DNA of 30,252 nucleotides from positions 1,664,272 through 1,694,523 of the forward strand of contig BFEA01000018.1 of NCBI GenBank assembly GCA_003427395.1. The letters run 5' to 3'. The stretch is from Chara braunii (Eukaryota > Streptophyta > Charophyceae > Charales > Characeae). Below the pieces are notes generated by a model that saw nothing but the letters and a program-made list of their open reading frames with translations, was not told where the DNA came from and searched no databases. This document shows positions 9,900-17,928 of the stretch, one piece after another. Within the stretch, counting starts at the first letter, position 1. Every line of letters begins with the position of its first letter. A program made the position numbers and the translations under genes.

Positions 9900-10239
9900 A
9901 CGCTTGCATTGCGAGTCGATATGAGTTAGCCCTGCGCCCGCGCGGTTTTATATTAAAGTCTCGCGTTCGTCGCCGGTCGACTAGGACGCATCCCACACCT
10001 CACGCAAGGCCTGTCCTGTAGTAGGGGCTCGCGAGAGGTATGGCTGGCGCACTCGGCCGGAGCGGCTTATGGAAGCTCCATATACATTCGCGACGAAGGA
10101 TTAAGACCAACTCCTGCGTGACGAGGCCGGGAAGGTCCCGCGCTGCCCCATGCGGTTCGAACCGATGCGCTCAACAGAGTGACGCGGCCGGGAGGGTCCC
10201 GCGCTGTACTAGTGCGGTGCCGGATCGATGCACTCGACA
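9900..10239 (+). repeat. 5' LTR of the main Ty3/gypsy element, right-hand part
   Basis: This segment ends in ctcgaca at 10239, two bases before a tRNA-Asp primer site. It contains a TATA-like box (TTATATTAAAG, about 9948-9958) and the string ctgta-gtaggggctcgcgagaggtatggctggcgc around 10016. Both are recognisable in the two related LTR copies near 24860 and, on the minus strand, 28740. The start is not defined; a full LTR of this type would extend further left. The last 120 bases are a tandem duplication, annotated separately. Confidence 0.7.
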
Positions 10240-10240
10240 G
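10118..10240 (+). repeat. 61-bp tandem duplication at the LTR 3' end
   Basis: Two copies, 10118-10178 and 10179-10240, both start gtgacg and run through ggccggga, ggtcccgcgctg and cgatgc to ctc-aaca or ctcgaca. The other LTR copies show only one such unit. Copy one contains the 12-bp palindrome CGGTTCGAACCG (10153-10164), which also resembles the B box of tRNA promoters. Confidence 0.7.
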
Positions 10241-10241
10241 G

Positions 10242-10260
10242 TGGCGCCGTTGCCGGGGAT
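10242..10260 (+). promoter_or_regulatory. Primer binding site, tRNA-Asp type
   Basis: TGGCGCCGTTGCCGGGGAT is complementary to the 3' end of plant cytosolic tRNA-Asp (GTC), the primer used by many Tat/Athila-group Ty3/gypsy elements. It follows the LTR end after a two-base spacer. It marks the start of minus-strand DNA synthesis and fixes the element's orientation as plus. Confidence 0.9.
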
Positions 10261-10460
10261 AACGGAAGCCTACCGTTGTCCCTGGTGGAACGACATCCGG
10301 GTATAAGATTGAATGGGAATAGGCATAAAGGAATGACGAGAGGGTAGGGAAAATAATGAGTGACTAAGTATAGGTGAGAAAGGCTTAGTTACTTTGTATG
10401 TCCGTCCTGTTTACCTACCTAAGCAAGGAAAGCTACGAGGGACGACCGTATTCGGGTCAG

Positions 10461-10554
10461 GTAAGTATATGAGGAAGCTAGAGAGGGCATACAGGATAGA
10501 CCCTTTTGAGATAGGATGCTGAGTAGGTGAGTGTCCTTGTTTGTCTTCTAATAG
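10461..10554 (+). other. Candidate leader intron
   Basis: A near-perfect donor, CAG|GTAAGTAT, lies at 10458-10468, and a pyrimidine-rich stretch ending TCTTCTAATAG lies at 10544-10554. Removing the 94 bases would leave a leader that joins 27 nt before the gag ATG. Introns in the leader of LTR elements are known. This one rests on sequence consensus only. Confidence 0.4.
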
Positions 10555-10581
10555 GGAGCTTGAAGGAAAAAGTCCGTTAAG

Positions 10582-11418
10582 ATGCCGGAGAGCGGCAGTG
10601 TGTCGGATGGCACCGGGAAGGTCCTGACGCTCGAGGACCTTATTGCGGCCATGAGAAGACTCCGAGCAATGTCCCTAAGGTCGACACATTTCACTTCAAT
10701 GGAGAAAGAGTCTCAGACTGGCTGGATCGGGTGGAACAAGCAATTGGTGAGACTAGCGGATGCGGTGAAATTCCAGCGGATCATGAGATATGTGCTTTAT
10801 GGGCACCATCAGGAGATGCAGAGAGTGGTTAACGACGCCAACGACAATTTGGTCAGGTTTAGAGAGGGAATGCAAAGGAAGTACAAGTTGGGCGATGGCC
10901 TGTTAACCACGACAGACCTGGAGGTAATGAACAAAGATAACTTCACTACGATAGGGGCCTTTGTACAAGAATTTAAGAAGAGGGCAAAGAAAGTCCACGG
11001 GATCTCAAAGGAGACGCAGTGTGCCATCTTTTTGGGACTGCTTATTGCGTCAGAGGCCTGGGAGTTGACAAGTCATGGGGGAGGGAGTGCTAAGCTCACA
11101 TGGGCCACCATTGATAAAAGGGTGGAAGATGAGAGCTTAGACCAGGTGGAGCAGCACCAAGTACGGCTACAAAGACAGAAGAGAAAGGAGAGGGATGCTT
11201 CGGCGTCCGGGACTCCAGGGGTAAGGAAGATTATCACCGACATATTAACAGAGTTAGACCCGGTGATACAAAGAAAGGTGGCAACGACAATTCAAGGAAG
11301 GGCCAAAGAGGCCGTGATAGAGGAGGTTGCCCAAGAAGGGTGGGAGGAAGAGGAGACGGTGCCTCCGCACCTCTCGAAGGTGCAGCGTAAGCAGCACAAT
11401 TTGATGCAAAGGGGGTAA
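10582..11418 (+). pseudogene. gag: gag, capsid region (frameshifted)
   Basis: This is the capsid part of the Gag polyprotein, which assembles the particle in which the element's RNA is copied. The frame opens at the ATG at 10582. The capsid hallmark FHFNGERVSDWLDRVEQ, however, reads in the next frame (about 10668-10830), so the gene leaves frame before 10668 and returns before 10830. In between, the long annotated frame is nonsense. From residue about 85 it again looks like gag, with an RKYKLGDGL segment, an FVQEFKKRAKKV helix and a charged C-terminus. It ends at TAA 11416-11418, where downstream sequence in the same frame is still gag-like; a Gln codon changed by C to T would explain the stop. 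Non-functional as it stands. Confidence 0.75.
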
Positions 11419-12165
11419 GGTTCGGGAAAGGGTCAGATGCCCCAAGCGGTGGTAGCTGCCTCCCCTAGTGCGTCAGCACCTTCGAGTAGTGCAAGCCCTT
11501 TGCAGGCGCCATCACCACCTTTCGGGCAGTGGCCATGACCCGTGATCAACACCTATGTGCCTTGGGGAGGGCTGACGCCTTCTGGACAGGTAGTACCCTA
11601 TACTGGGCCGCAGACGAGTATGTCGCCCCCTATCTATCCTGCAGCCCAGGCCCAACCTATGGCCCCACCTCCATCACCCGCTCCTCGTTCGCAAGGGAGC
11701 GTGGCTGAAAGTGGGAGCCAGGGTCAGGGCAATCAAGGCAATGGAGGAAGGGGTGGCGGAAGGGGGCGAGGCAGGCATAGCGGCGGTCGAGGAGGACAGT
11801 GGAATAGCCAAAGCCAGGGGAACCAAGGCCAGGGGAACCAAGGCCAGGGGGATCAAGGAGGTCAGGGGTACGGAAGAGCCCGCTTTGACTGGAGGTCGGC
11901 TATCTGCCAACACTGCGACCAGCAAGGCCACACTATAAGGTTCTGTAACATAAGGCAGGAGAATGACAAGAACGGGCTGATTTCCTCCACCATGGATGGA
12001 AACATCTATGACCAGTTTGGGGACTTTATTGACAGGAAGCTTGGGGGAGTGAGAGCGGAGGCCCAACGAATGGCGGCAGCCGGACCACCACCCCCTGCCA
12101 CGTTCAGGTTATGGCAGGAGAAGGAAGGACTACCAATTGGGCACAAGCGGTTATCGGGTAGCTGA
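11419..12165 (+). pseudogene. gag: gag, nucleocapsid region with CCHC zinc knuckle
   Basis: This continues the gag frame after the stop at 11416, with one more in-frame stop (TGA about 11533-11535). It is Pro-, Gly- and Gln-rich and RNA-binding in character, with an RGG-like stretch (GGRGRGRHSGGRGG) and short GNQGQ repeats. A single zinc knuckle, CQHCDQQGHTIRFC, fits CX2CX4HX4C and lies at codons 122-135 counted from 11542. This motif packages element RNA. The ATG-initiated part is 11542-12165, but the true start is upstream in capsid. The frame runs out at 12165, where a repeat-rich insertion or linker begins. Confidence 0.8.
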
Positions 12166-12540
12166 AAATTCACGAATGAAAATTCTGAAGTGAGAGTTTT
12201 GGGCAGTCTGGAAATCCTGAATGGTCCTGAAGTGGTGAAAGGTCCGAAGACCCTGAAAACCACCTGTTTGGGCAGGCTGCATCCTGAAGTGGTGAAGGGT
12301 GTTCTGAAGTGGTCAAGTGAGAGTTTTTGGCAGTTTGAAAATCCTGAATGGTCTTGAAGTGGTGAAAGGTCCTACCACTTCAGGACCATTCACGATTTTC
12401 GGACCTGAATGGTCCTGAAGTGGTGAAAGGTCCGAAAATCCTGAAAACCACCTGTTTAGGCAGGTTGGCTGCATCCTGAAGTGGTGAAGGGAGTCCTCAA
12501 GTGGTTATGAAAAATACGACTGTTGTTAACCTTCTCTCCA
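12166..12540. repeat. Repeat-rich segment with a long hairpin at the gag-pol junction
   Basis: The phrase cctgaagtggtgaaaggtcc and close variants occur three times (about 12219, 12345 and 12406), and a longer block through ccacctgtttgggcaggctgcatcctgaagtgg occurs twice. In the middle, 12346-12363 pairs with 12374-12391 over 18 bp (one G-U), extended by GAAAATC/GATTTTC (12337-12343, 12394-12400), around a ten-base loop. It has no coding capacity and interrupts what should be a continuous gag-pol region. It is probably an insertion or a local expansion. Confidence 0.7.
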
Positions 12541-12589
12541 ATTGGGGTAGAGGAAGTGGGGAGGGATGAGGAAGTAAATCAGGGGCTAT

Positions 12590-14118
12590 GAGAAGGAGGT
12601 AAGAGGGAAGAGTTCATAATCATCGAGTCAGGCGACGAGAATGAGGAAGAAAAGATGGAACCTCCGTCCGCCTTGTTGGGGAAAATGGAGGACCTGTTGG
12701 ACAAGATGGGGAGGTACCAACGGAAGTTGGTGGACCTCTGTGAGGGAATAAGGGAATGGAGGTCTAACGTCCCCAAGGTGTTCATTTATGACTCCGGTCC
12801 GGAGTCAGCACCCGGGCGACCCTGGGTAAATGTAGTGGGTTCGGGCCCACGATCAGGGATGATGACGGGACCCCTTACCCCGCAGGCCCGGCTGGCACAG
12901 GCAGCGCGAACGCGAAGTCAGGCCAAGGCCAGTGCTAGTAAAGAACCTCCCCGAAGAGAGTCTGAGCCGGGAGGAAGGAAAGAGGCAGTGGAAGTGGAGG
13001 ATGATGATGACGAGGAGGAAGAAGATGAGAGGTTGCGCCAAGAAGAGGATCACAGGGCGGAGCAAAGGGCTAAGAAAAGAGAAGCCAGGGAAGGAGCTGA
13101 GCCGGTCTTGCACGATGTGCCGCCTAAGAAGAAGAAATACGCAGCCCGGCTAGAAGAAGGGTTTGACATAGAGAAGGTGATCGACAGGTTGTTAGAAGGA
13201 CATAACGACCTCATGACCATGAAGGAAATTTTGGCGTCAGCACCTAAGCTCCGTGATGGATTAAAGGGGAGGTTGTCGCGGCATCTGGTACCCAATGTCC
13301 ATCTGGGTACGATCCTGCCCAAGGAGGCGGAGTGGGCAGAGTCGAGCACGAAGATGGACTGGAAGTGTGTGGCCTGCGGCACAGTAGATTTGGTAGTGAA
13401 GGGCTCCAAGTATGCAGTGATGGTGGACACAGGGGCGGAAATGAATATCATCAGGGAAGCGGATGCCATCAGGTTCGGATTGGATATAGACGGATCTGAG
13501 TGCGGCATTCTACACGGGGCAAGCTGCAAGGCCATGTTCTGTGGGACAGCCTCGAATGTGTTCATCGAGGTTGAGAAAGTAAAAGCCAGGGCATGCTTCT
13601 TCGTCATGCCGGACGTGGATCACGGGATTCTTTTGGGGAGATCCTTTCTGAGCAGGACAGAGACGGTGATATTTAATACGCATGATGGGACTTTGATCCT
13701 TGTCTTGTGCGACCTTGCCTGTGGAAATTATGAAGTCATCACCTGCAGGAATACAGGGCCAAAAAGCATAAGGAACTGGCCCAATCCAGGGTCTTTCACA
13801 ATCGAGGAGTCGGAGGGCGAGCGTCGGAGGCTCTGGGCGGAGCCAGAAGAGGAAGAGAGGGTCGAAGCATTCTCCCTCAGCTTGTCGGACGTGGGGAAAG
13901 CCATGGACTTGGTGGCCGCACATGAGATGGCAGATCCGGATGCCATCCAGGCATTGAGGGAGCAAGTCCTGGAGTGTCCCGAGGCAGGGAGATTGGAGTT
14001 GGTGTATCGTCTTTCGGATGGCAGGAGGAACCCGGCATTGGTGCAGGTGCAATCTGTGAGTCGGCCTTTTTTAGGGGGGGGCTCAAGCAGGGTTCCCAAA
14101 GCCGGTACAAGACGGTAG
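12590..14118 (+). pseudogene. pol: pol N-terminal part with aspartic protease
   Basis: An aspartic protease matures the Gag-Pol polyprotein. The ATG is at 12655, but the same frame is open from about 12590. Residues 1-230 are a linker: a helical start, an acidic run DDDDEEEEDE near 118 and a basic KKKK stretch near 160. The protease domain holds the catalytic VMVDTGAEMNII with D258-T259-G260, and the second landmark GILLGRSFL near residue 324. After it the chain is unlike any catalytic domain and leads into the RT linker. The frame closes at 14116-14118, but related sequence continues in the -1 frame from about 14070, next to a T6A-G8 run. Family and catalytic motif are certain; activity is doubtful given the damage downstream. 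Confidence 0.85.
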
Positions 14119-15287
14119 ACCAGAAGTGTCGCCCAGTCCCCGTCCTCGTTACTGAGGACGAGGAGGTGTACTATGAACGAGAGCGGGGGTTGATACGGCG
14201 GATGAAGGAGAAAGCCTCAGCAGGGCCATGTCGTATCAACAAAGGGAACGAGGAGAAGTTGATCATAGGAGAACCCGATTTCCTATTGCCTCAGGAACGA
14301 GCCTTGATGGTGGAGTTAATGAAGAAGAGGCATCGCGCCTATGTGTTTAGCGACGAGGAGCGCGACAGGTTGGATGTGGATAAGATACCTATGATCCGCA
14401 TCCACACCATGCCACACGAACCGTGAAACTTAAGAGGGGCGCGATATCCTAATCTTGACGAGGAAAAGAAGGTGGCGGACTACCTCGATGGCAAGATAAG
14501 CACGCATGTCGCCGACTACTCAAGTGGGCCGTACGCGTCCCCGTGGTTTTGCTTTATCAAGCCTAACGGGACGTTGCGGTGGGTGCAAGATCTACAAAGG
14601 CTAAATGTTGTGACTGTGCGAGATGCAGGAGGGTTGCCCAATGTGGACGCGCTGTTAGAATTCTGTGTTGGAAGACCTATAATCTCGCTTATAGACCTTT
14701 ACTCATGATATGACAAATTTCCAGTCTAACCGTCAGACAGGCCAGTGACAGCTATGCATATGCCTCGAGGATTAATCTACATGAATGTGGCTCCGCAAGG
14801 ATGGACCAATGCAGTAGCGATGGTCCAACGGGCCATGATTCGGGTTATGCAGTCAGTCAGCCCACATATCACTCAGTCATATATTGATGATTTGGCAGTA
14901 AAAGGGCTGGCAGTAAAAGAGAGTGACGAAGTCTTGCCAGGGGTGAGATGTTTTATCTGGAAGCATATCCAGGACCTTGAGAAGGTCATGGACTTGCTCG
15001 AAGAACATAATCTCACGGCAAGTGGGGCCAAATCCAGACATTGTATGAGGGAAGCAACTATCTTGCGGTTCGTCTGCAGTGAGAAAGGCCGACGACCGGA
15101 TGTAAAGAAGACGGACAAGATTACTGAGTGACCAGTTTCATTCCACTCAATAACTGATGTCCGGAGCTTCCTTGGGACGTGCGGATTTTGTAGGGTCTTC
15201 GTCAAGAACTTTGCCGCTAAGACTGAGCACCTGAGAAAGTTAGTTCGTCATGATCAGGAGTGGGTTTGGGGCGAAGAGCAGGAAGAT
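14067..15287 (+). pseudogene. pol: Reverse transcriptase domain (several stops)
   Basis: The RNA-directed DNA polymerase copies element RNA to DNA inside the particle. It reads in the -1 frame relative to the protease. The order of motifs is normal for Ty3/gypsy: SSGPYASPWFCFIKPNG and LRWVQDLQRLN (motifs 1-2), GRPIISLIDLYS (motif A, catalytic Asp in LID), APQGWTNAVAMVQ (motif B) and YIDDLAVKG (motif C, 14880-14891). The thumb or connection region, ITDVRSFLGTCGF, lies near 15160. In-frame stops interrupt it at 14424-14426, 14706-14708, about 14730 and 15129-15131. The first and last sit where Trp is expected and fit TGG to TGA changes. The motifs themselves are intact, so the damage is fairly recent. 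Confidence 0.85.
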
Positions 15288-16373
15288 GTGGTGGTCAGAA
15301 TGAAGGAAGAGTTCCGAGAAGGGGGTTTCGTGTTGGGGGCGCCAGACTATGACGCCACGGAAACGAGACCCTTCATTGTTGAAACGGATGCGGGACCAAC
15401 TGCCTTAGGTGGGCTCTTAATCCAGGCAGACACGGAGGGAAAGGAAATGCCTTTGAGATTTGAGAGTCGGACTCTTTGTACGACCGAGAGGAACTATTCT
15501 CAGATCAAGAGGGAAACCCTTGTCGTCCTCTACTGTCTGCGAATCTTTCGAAACTACATCTTCAGCAGGAGGTTTATATTGAGAGTGAACCCAACTGCCC
15601 TGGCCTACTCTCTAAGGAATTACGTTTCATCGGATCCAACAGTTGCCAGGTGGCTGACGTACATCTGGATGTTTAACTTCGAGTTGGAACGGATCCCTGG
15701 AAACAAGAACCGGGCGGACGGGCTGAGTCGTATCAAATGGGATAGTCAAGAAGGAGAGGCGGTGGAGAATACGCCCCCAGTTGATGGATTTTTGGATCAA
15801 GTGGAAGATGTCCGTCTCCACATTAACAAGTTGTCGCCGCGAGTGCTCAGTTGTGTGGACCATCCTATCTGGCAAGCGTCGAGCGGGTATAAACGGAAGG
15901 CGGAGCTGGTCCTTAAGCCTTTTGAGGAAGAGGATCCCTGGGGTGGTAAAGATGTTCAGTGGATGATGAAGTTGGCGTTGGCTGGATCGCATAGCCTAGT
16001 GGAAGATATGAGGGCAATAGAGGAGGGGTCAGGCCAGGTAGAAAGGCATGAGGAATTGATAGGGGGAATGTATCTTCTCGTCAACACACCACTGCAGGAA
16101 AGCCTCGATCAAGCAGGCCCGTTGAATCCGGCGGGGAATGAGGACGAGGTGCCCGAGAGCCAGGACGACGAGTTTGATGAGGGTGAGATCAAAGAGGTCT
16201 TTCGTACAGAGGAGTATGAAGGGATCTACCTGGAATTGGGACTCCTTCTGTCATGCGAAATGCGGCTTAGAAATGCGAGCGATAGGGCTCAAAGAATGAT
16301 GCAGCGCTACTTGGTACGAGATGACCATCTTTTAATAAGGAGAGAAGTGGGGAATCCCAGGAGAGTCGTCTGA
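15288..16373 (+). pseudogene. pol: RNase H domain and linker to integrase
   Basis: RNase H degrades the RNA strand during reverse transcription. This segment is in the RT frame and open for 361 codons. FIVETDAGPTALGGLLIQ carries the first catalytic Asp (about 15387), followed by the Glu-containing TERNYSQIKRETLVVLYCLR helix and, further on, FELERIPGNKNRADGLSR, where the last catalytic Asp lies in ADGLSR. That layout is the Ty3/gypsy RNase H. A poorly conserved acidic linker of about 180 residues follows (DEVPESQDDEFDEGEIKEVF). The frame ends at TGA 16371-16373 just before the integrase zinc finger, with coding character continuing in frame on both sides. Confidence 0.85.
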
Positions 16374-17345
16374 GGTAGGAATCGTCAGATTGACGTCATG
16401 ACAACACTTCATGATGGCAGAGCAGGAGGGCATCGAGGGGTACATGCCACATATGCCAAAATAAGTGAATTGTACTACTGGGATGGAATGATGGACATGG
16501 TCGGGAAGTTCTGCCGATCATGTGTGCCTTGCCAGGAGAGATCCCGTTTGAGGCAAGGAGAGTCGTTACATTCAAGGTTAGAGCGGGAGGTGGGGGCTGT
16601 AGTGCATCTTGATCGACTGTTCTGCCGCTTGGGGATCAGGGCTATAACTATATCTTCGATGCGCGCGATAACCTGTCTGGCTTCATAGACGGACGTGCCA
16701 TTCGTACGAAGACTGGGCCAGTCTTGGTTAGCTGCATCGAAGAGTACTACCTGCGTTATCCTTTCGTCAGGGAGTTTGTAATGGACAGGGGATCGGAGTT
16801 TACCTACCAGGAGGTGCAAGAACTGATATCGAGGTATGGTGTAGTAGCCAACTACACCACGGCCGCGCACGCCCAGGCAAATGCTCCAGTGGAGAGAGGG
16901 CACAGTACCATTACGAACCTCCTGGCTAAGTGGACCGAAGATAGGCCTAATCAATGGCCAAGGTACCTAAGTGCGGCATTCTTTGTCGAAAACATTACAG
17001 TGAGAAGATCCACCAAGTACGCACCAGCGACGCTGTGGTATGGAAGACACGCCACCTTCCCAATCGAGAGTTTTCTAAAGACCTGGAGGCGACAGGATCT
17101 GGAAGTAAACTTGTCTTTTGAAGAGTTACTCGATATCCGAGCGCGTCAGGTGGGTGCAATAGAAGAAAGAATTCAGGAGGCGTCTAACCAGGTGGAGAGA
17201 AGCCGTATGGATGGTAAGGTTCGCTGGGACCAGTCTACGCGAGTGAGGAAAGTACCCTTGGCAGTTGGGGATGTCGTACTCCTGTACGATTCATCGTTGG
17301 AGAAGCAATGGTCCAGGAAGCTCGATAAGAGGTGGTTAGGCAAAC
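16374..17345 (+). pseudogene. pol: Integrase, split by an insertion
   Basis: Integrase joins the DNA copy to the host genome. The zinc finger is of H2C2 type: His residues in HDGRAGGHRGVHATY and the pair CVPC in FCRSCVPCQE. The core has the first Asp in VVHLDRLF, the second in VMDRGSEF and the Glu in NAPVERGHS, with exactly 35 residues between the last two (DD35E). A frameshift occurs between about 16620 and 16650, so the first and last parts read in different frames. The C-terminal part runs through VPLAVGDVVLLYDSS to KLDKRWLG, then is abruptly replaced by foreign sequence. The missing end resumes at 17659. Confidence 0.85.
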
Positions 17346-17658
17346 AGCATCTACAAGATTTACTTATATATTAGCTTGTGATAAATTAAAAACAGGTAGC
17401 CCAGTCATGAATAATGTGCATAGCTTTGGGAACCTGGAGCAAGCTTTGGGAAATTGTGTACAATTAGCATATATACCAGTGGGTACTTTGATTCATAATA
17501 TTGAATGGAATCCAGGCCAAGGTGCCAAATTCGTTCGGGCTGCAGGGACTTTTGTTCAATTGATTCAAAAACATGAGGCAACCGTCAGGTTGCGGTTACC
17601 CTCAGGCGCGTTAGCGTCTATAAATTCCTACCGAATCGTGCGGTGTGGAGATTTTTGA
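17346..17658 (+). pseudogene. rpl2: Ribosomal protein L2 (uL2) fragment, organelle type
   Basis: The frame 17332-17658 encodes about 100 residues unlike integrase. VGTLIHNIEWNPGQGAKFVR, AAGTFVQLIQK and VRLRLPSGALASINS are the core of ribosomal protein L2 of bacterial and organelle kind (compare the GTLVHN, PGKGAQLARSAGTYAQ and LRLRSGE pattern in bacteria). It lacks the GMGGR- and RRGKR-containing N- and C-terminal parts, so it covers about a third of the protein. Base composition is richer in A and T than the flanks. Divergence from the usual plastid form (IHNIEITLGKGGQLARAAG) and the PGQGAK form favour mitochondrial DNA. It sits inside integrase, replacing some 30 bp. It cannot function here. 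Confidence 0.75.
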
Positions 17659-17763
17659 GCATACCAGATCGAAGAATTGAATGGGACTGAATGGAAGGAC
17701 TGGGTATCTGGAACGCGGCTGAAGAAATTTGTGGCGCGAGAAGAGGTGAGAGAGATGATCTGA
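17659..17763 (+). pseudogene. pol: Integrase C-terminal end after the insertion
   Basis: AYQIEELNGTEWKDW followed by GTRLKKFVAREEVREMI is the usual end of this integrase type, where the polyprotein binds DNA through an SH3-like fold. It begins at 17659 directly after the L2 fragment and ends at TGA 17761-17763. It reads in the same numerical frame as the L2 fragment but behind that fragment's stop (17656-17658). This shows that the L2 sequence interrupts a formerly continuous gene. Confidence 0.75.
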
Positions 17764-17890
17764 CTTCCTTTAGAGTAAAAGCGATAGGATGTGTAGGTCA
17801 GATAGGTTGCATGCTGTATGAGTATGGTCTGGTTTGAGCTTGCTTTGATTATCACCTGTTTGCTTACCCCAATGTGTGTCTGTTGTCTCC

Positions 17891-17906
17891 TTCGCCTGTT
17901 GTGCAG
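17891..17906 (+). other. Candidate splice acceptor before the extra ORF
   Basis: A pyrimidine-rich run, ttgtctccttcgcctgttgtgcag, ends in AG at 17906, 22 bases before the ATG at 17929. Combined with the leader donor at 10461 it would give a short spliced RNA for the downstream ORF. This is consensus-based only. Confidence 0.3.
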
Positions 17907-17928
17907 GTCTGACCTTACGAAGACAACC

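Noticed and set aside
11674-12066. A 130-codon minus-strand frame opposite the gag nucleocapsid region
   Set aside because: It is a shadow of the Gly/Gln-rich gag frame; the zinc knuckle on the plus strand decides the real frame.
13050-14110. Long minus-strand frames opposite protease
   Set aside because: They are antisense to a frame with clear aspartic protease motifs and show none of their own.
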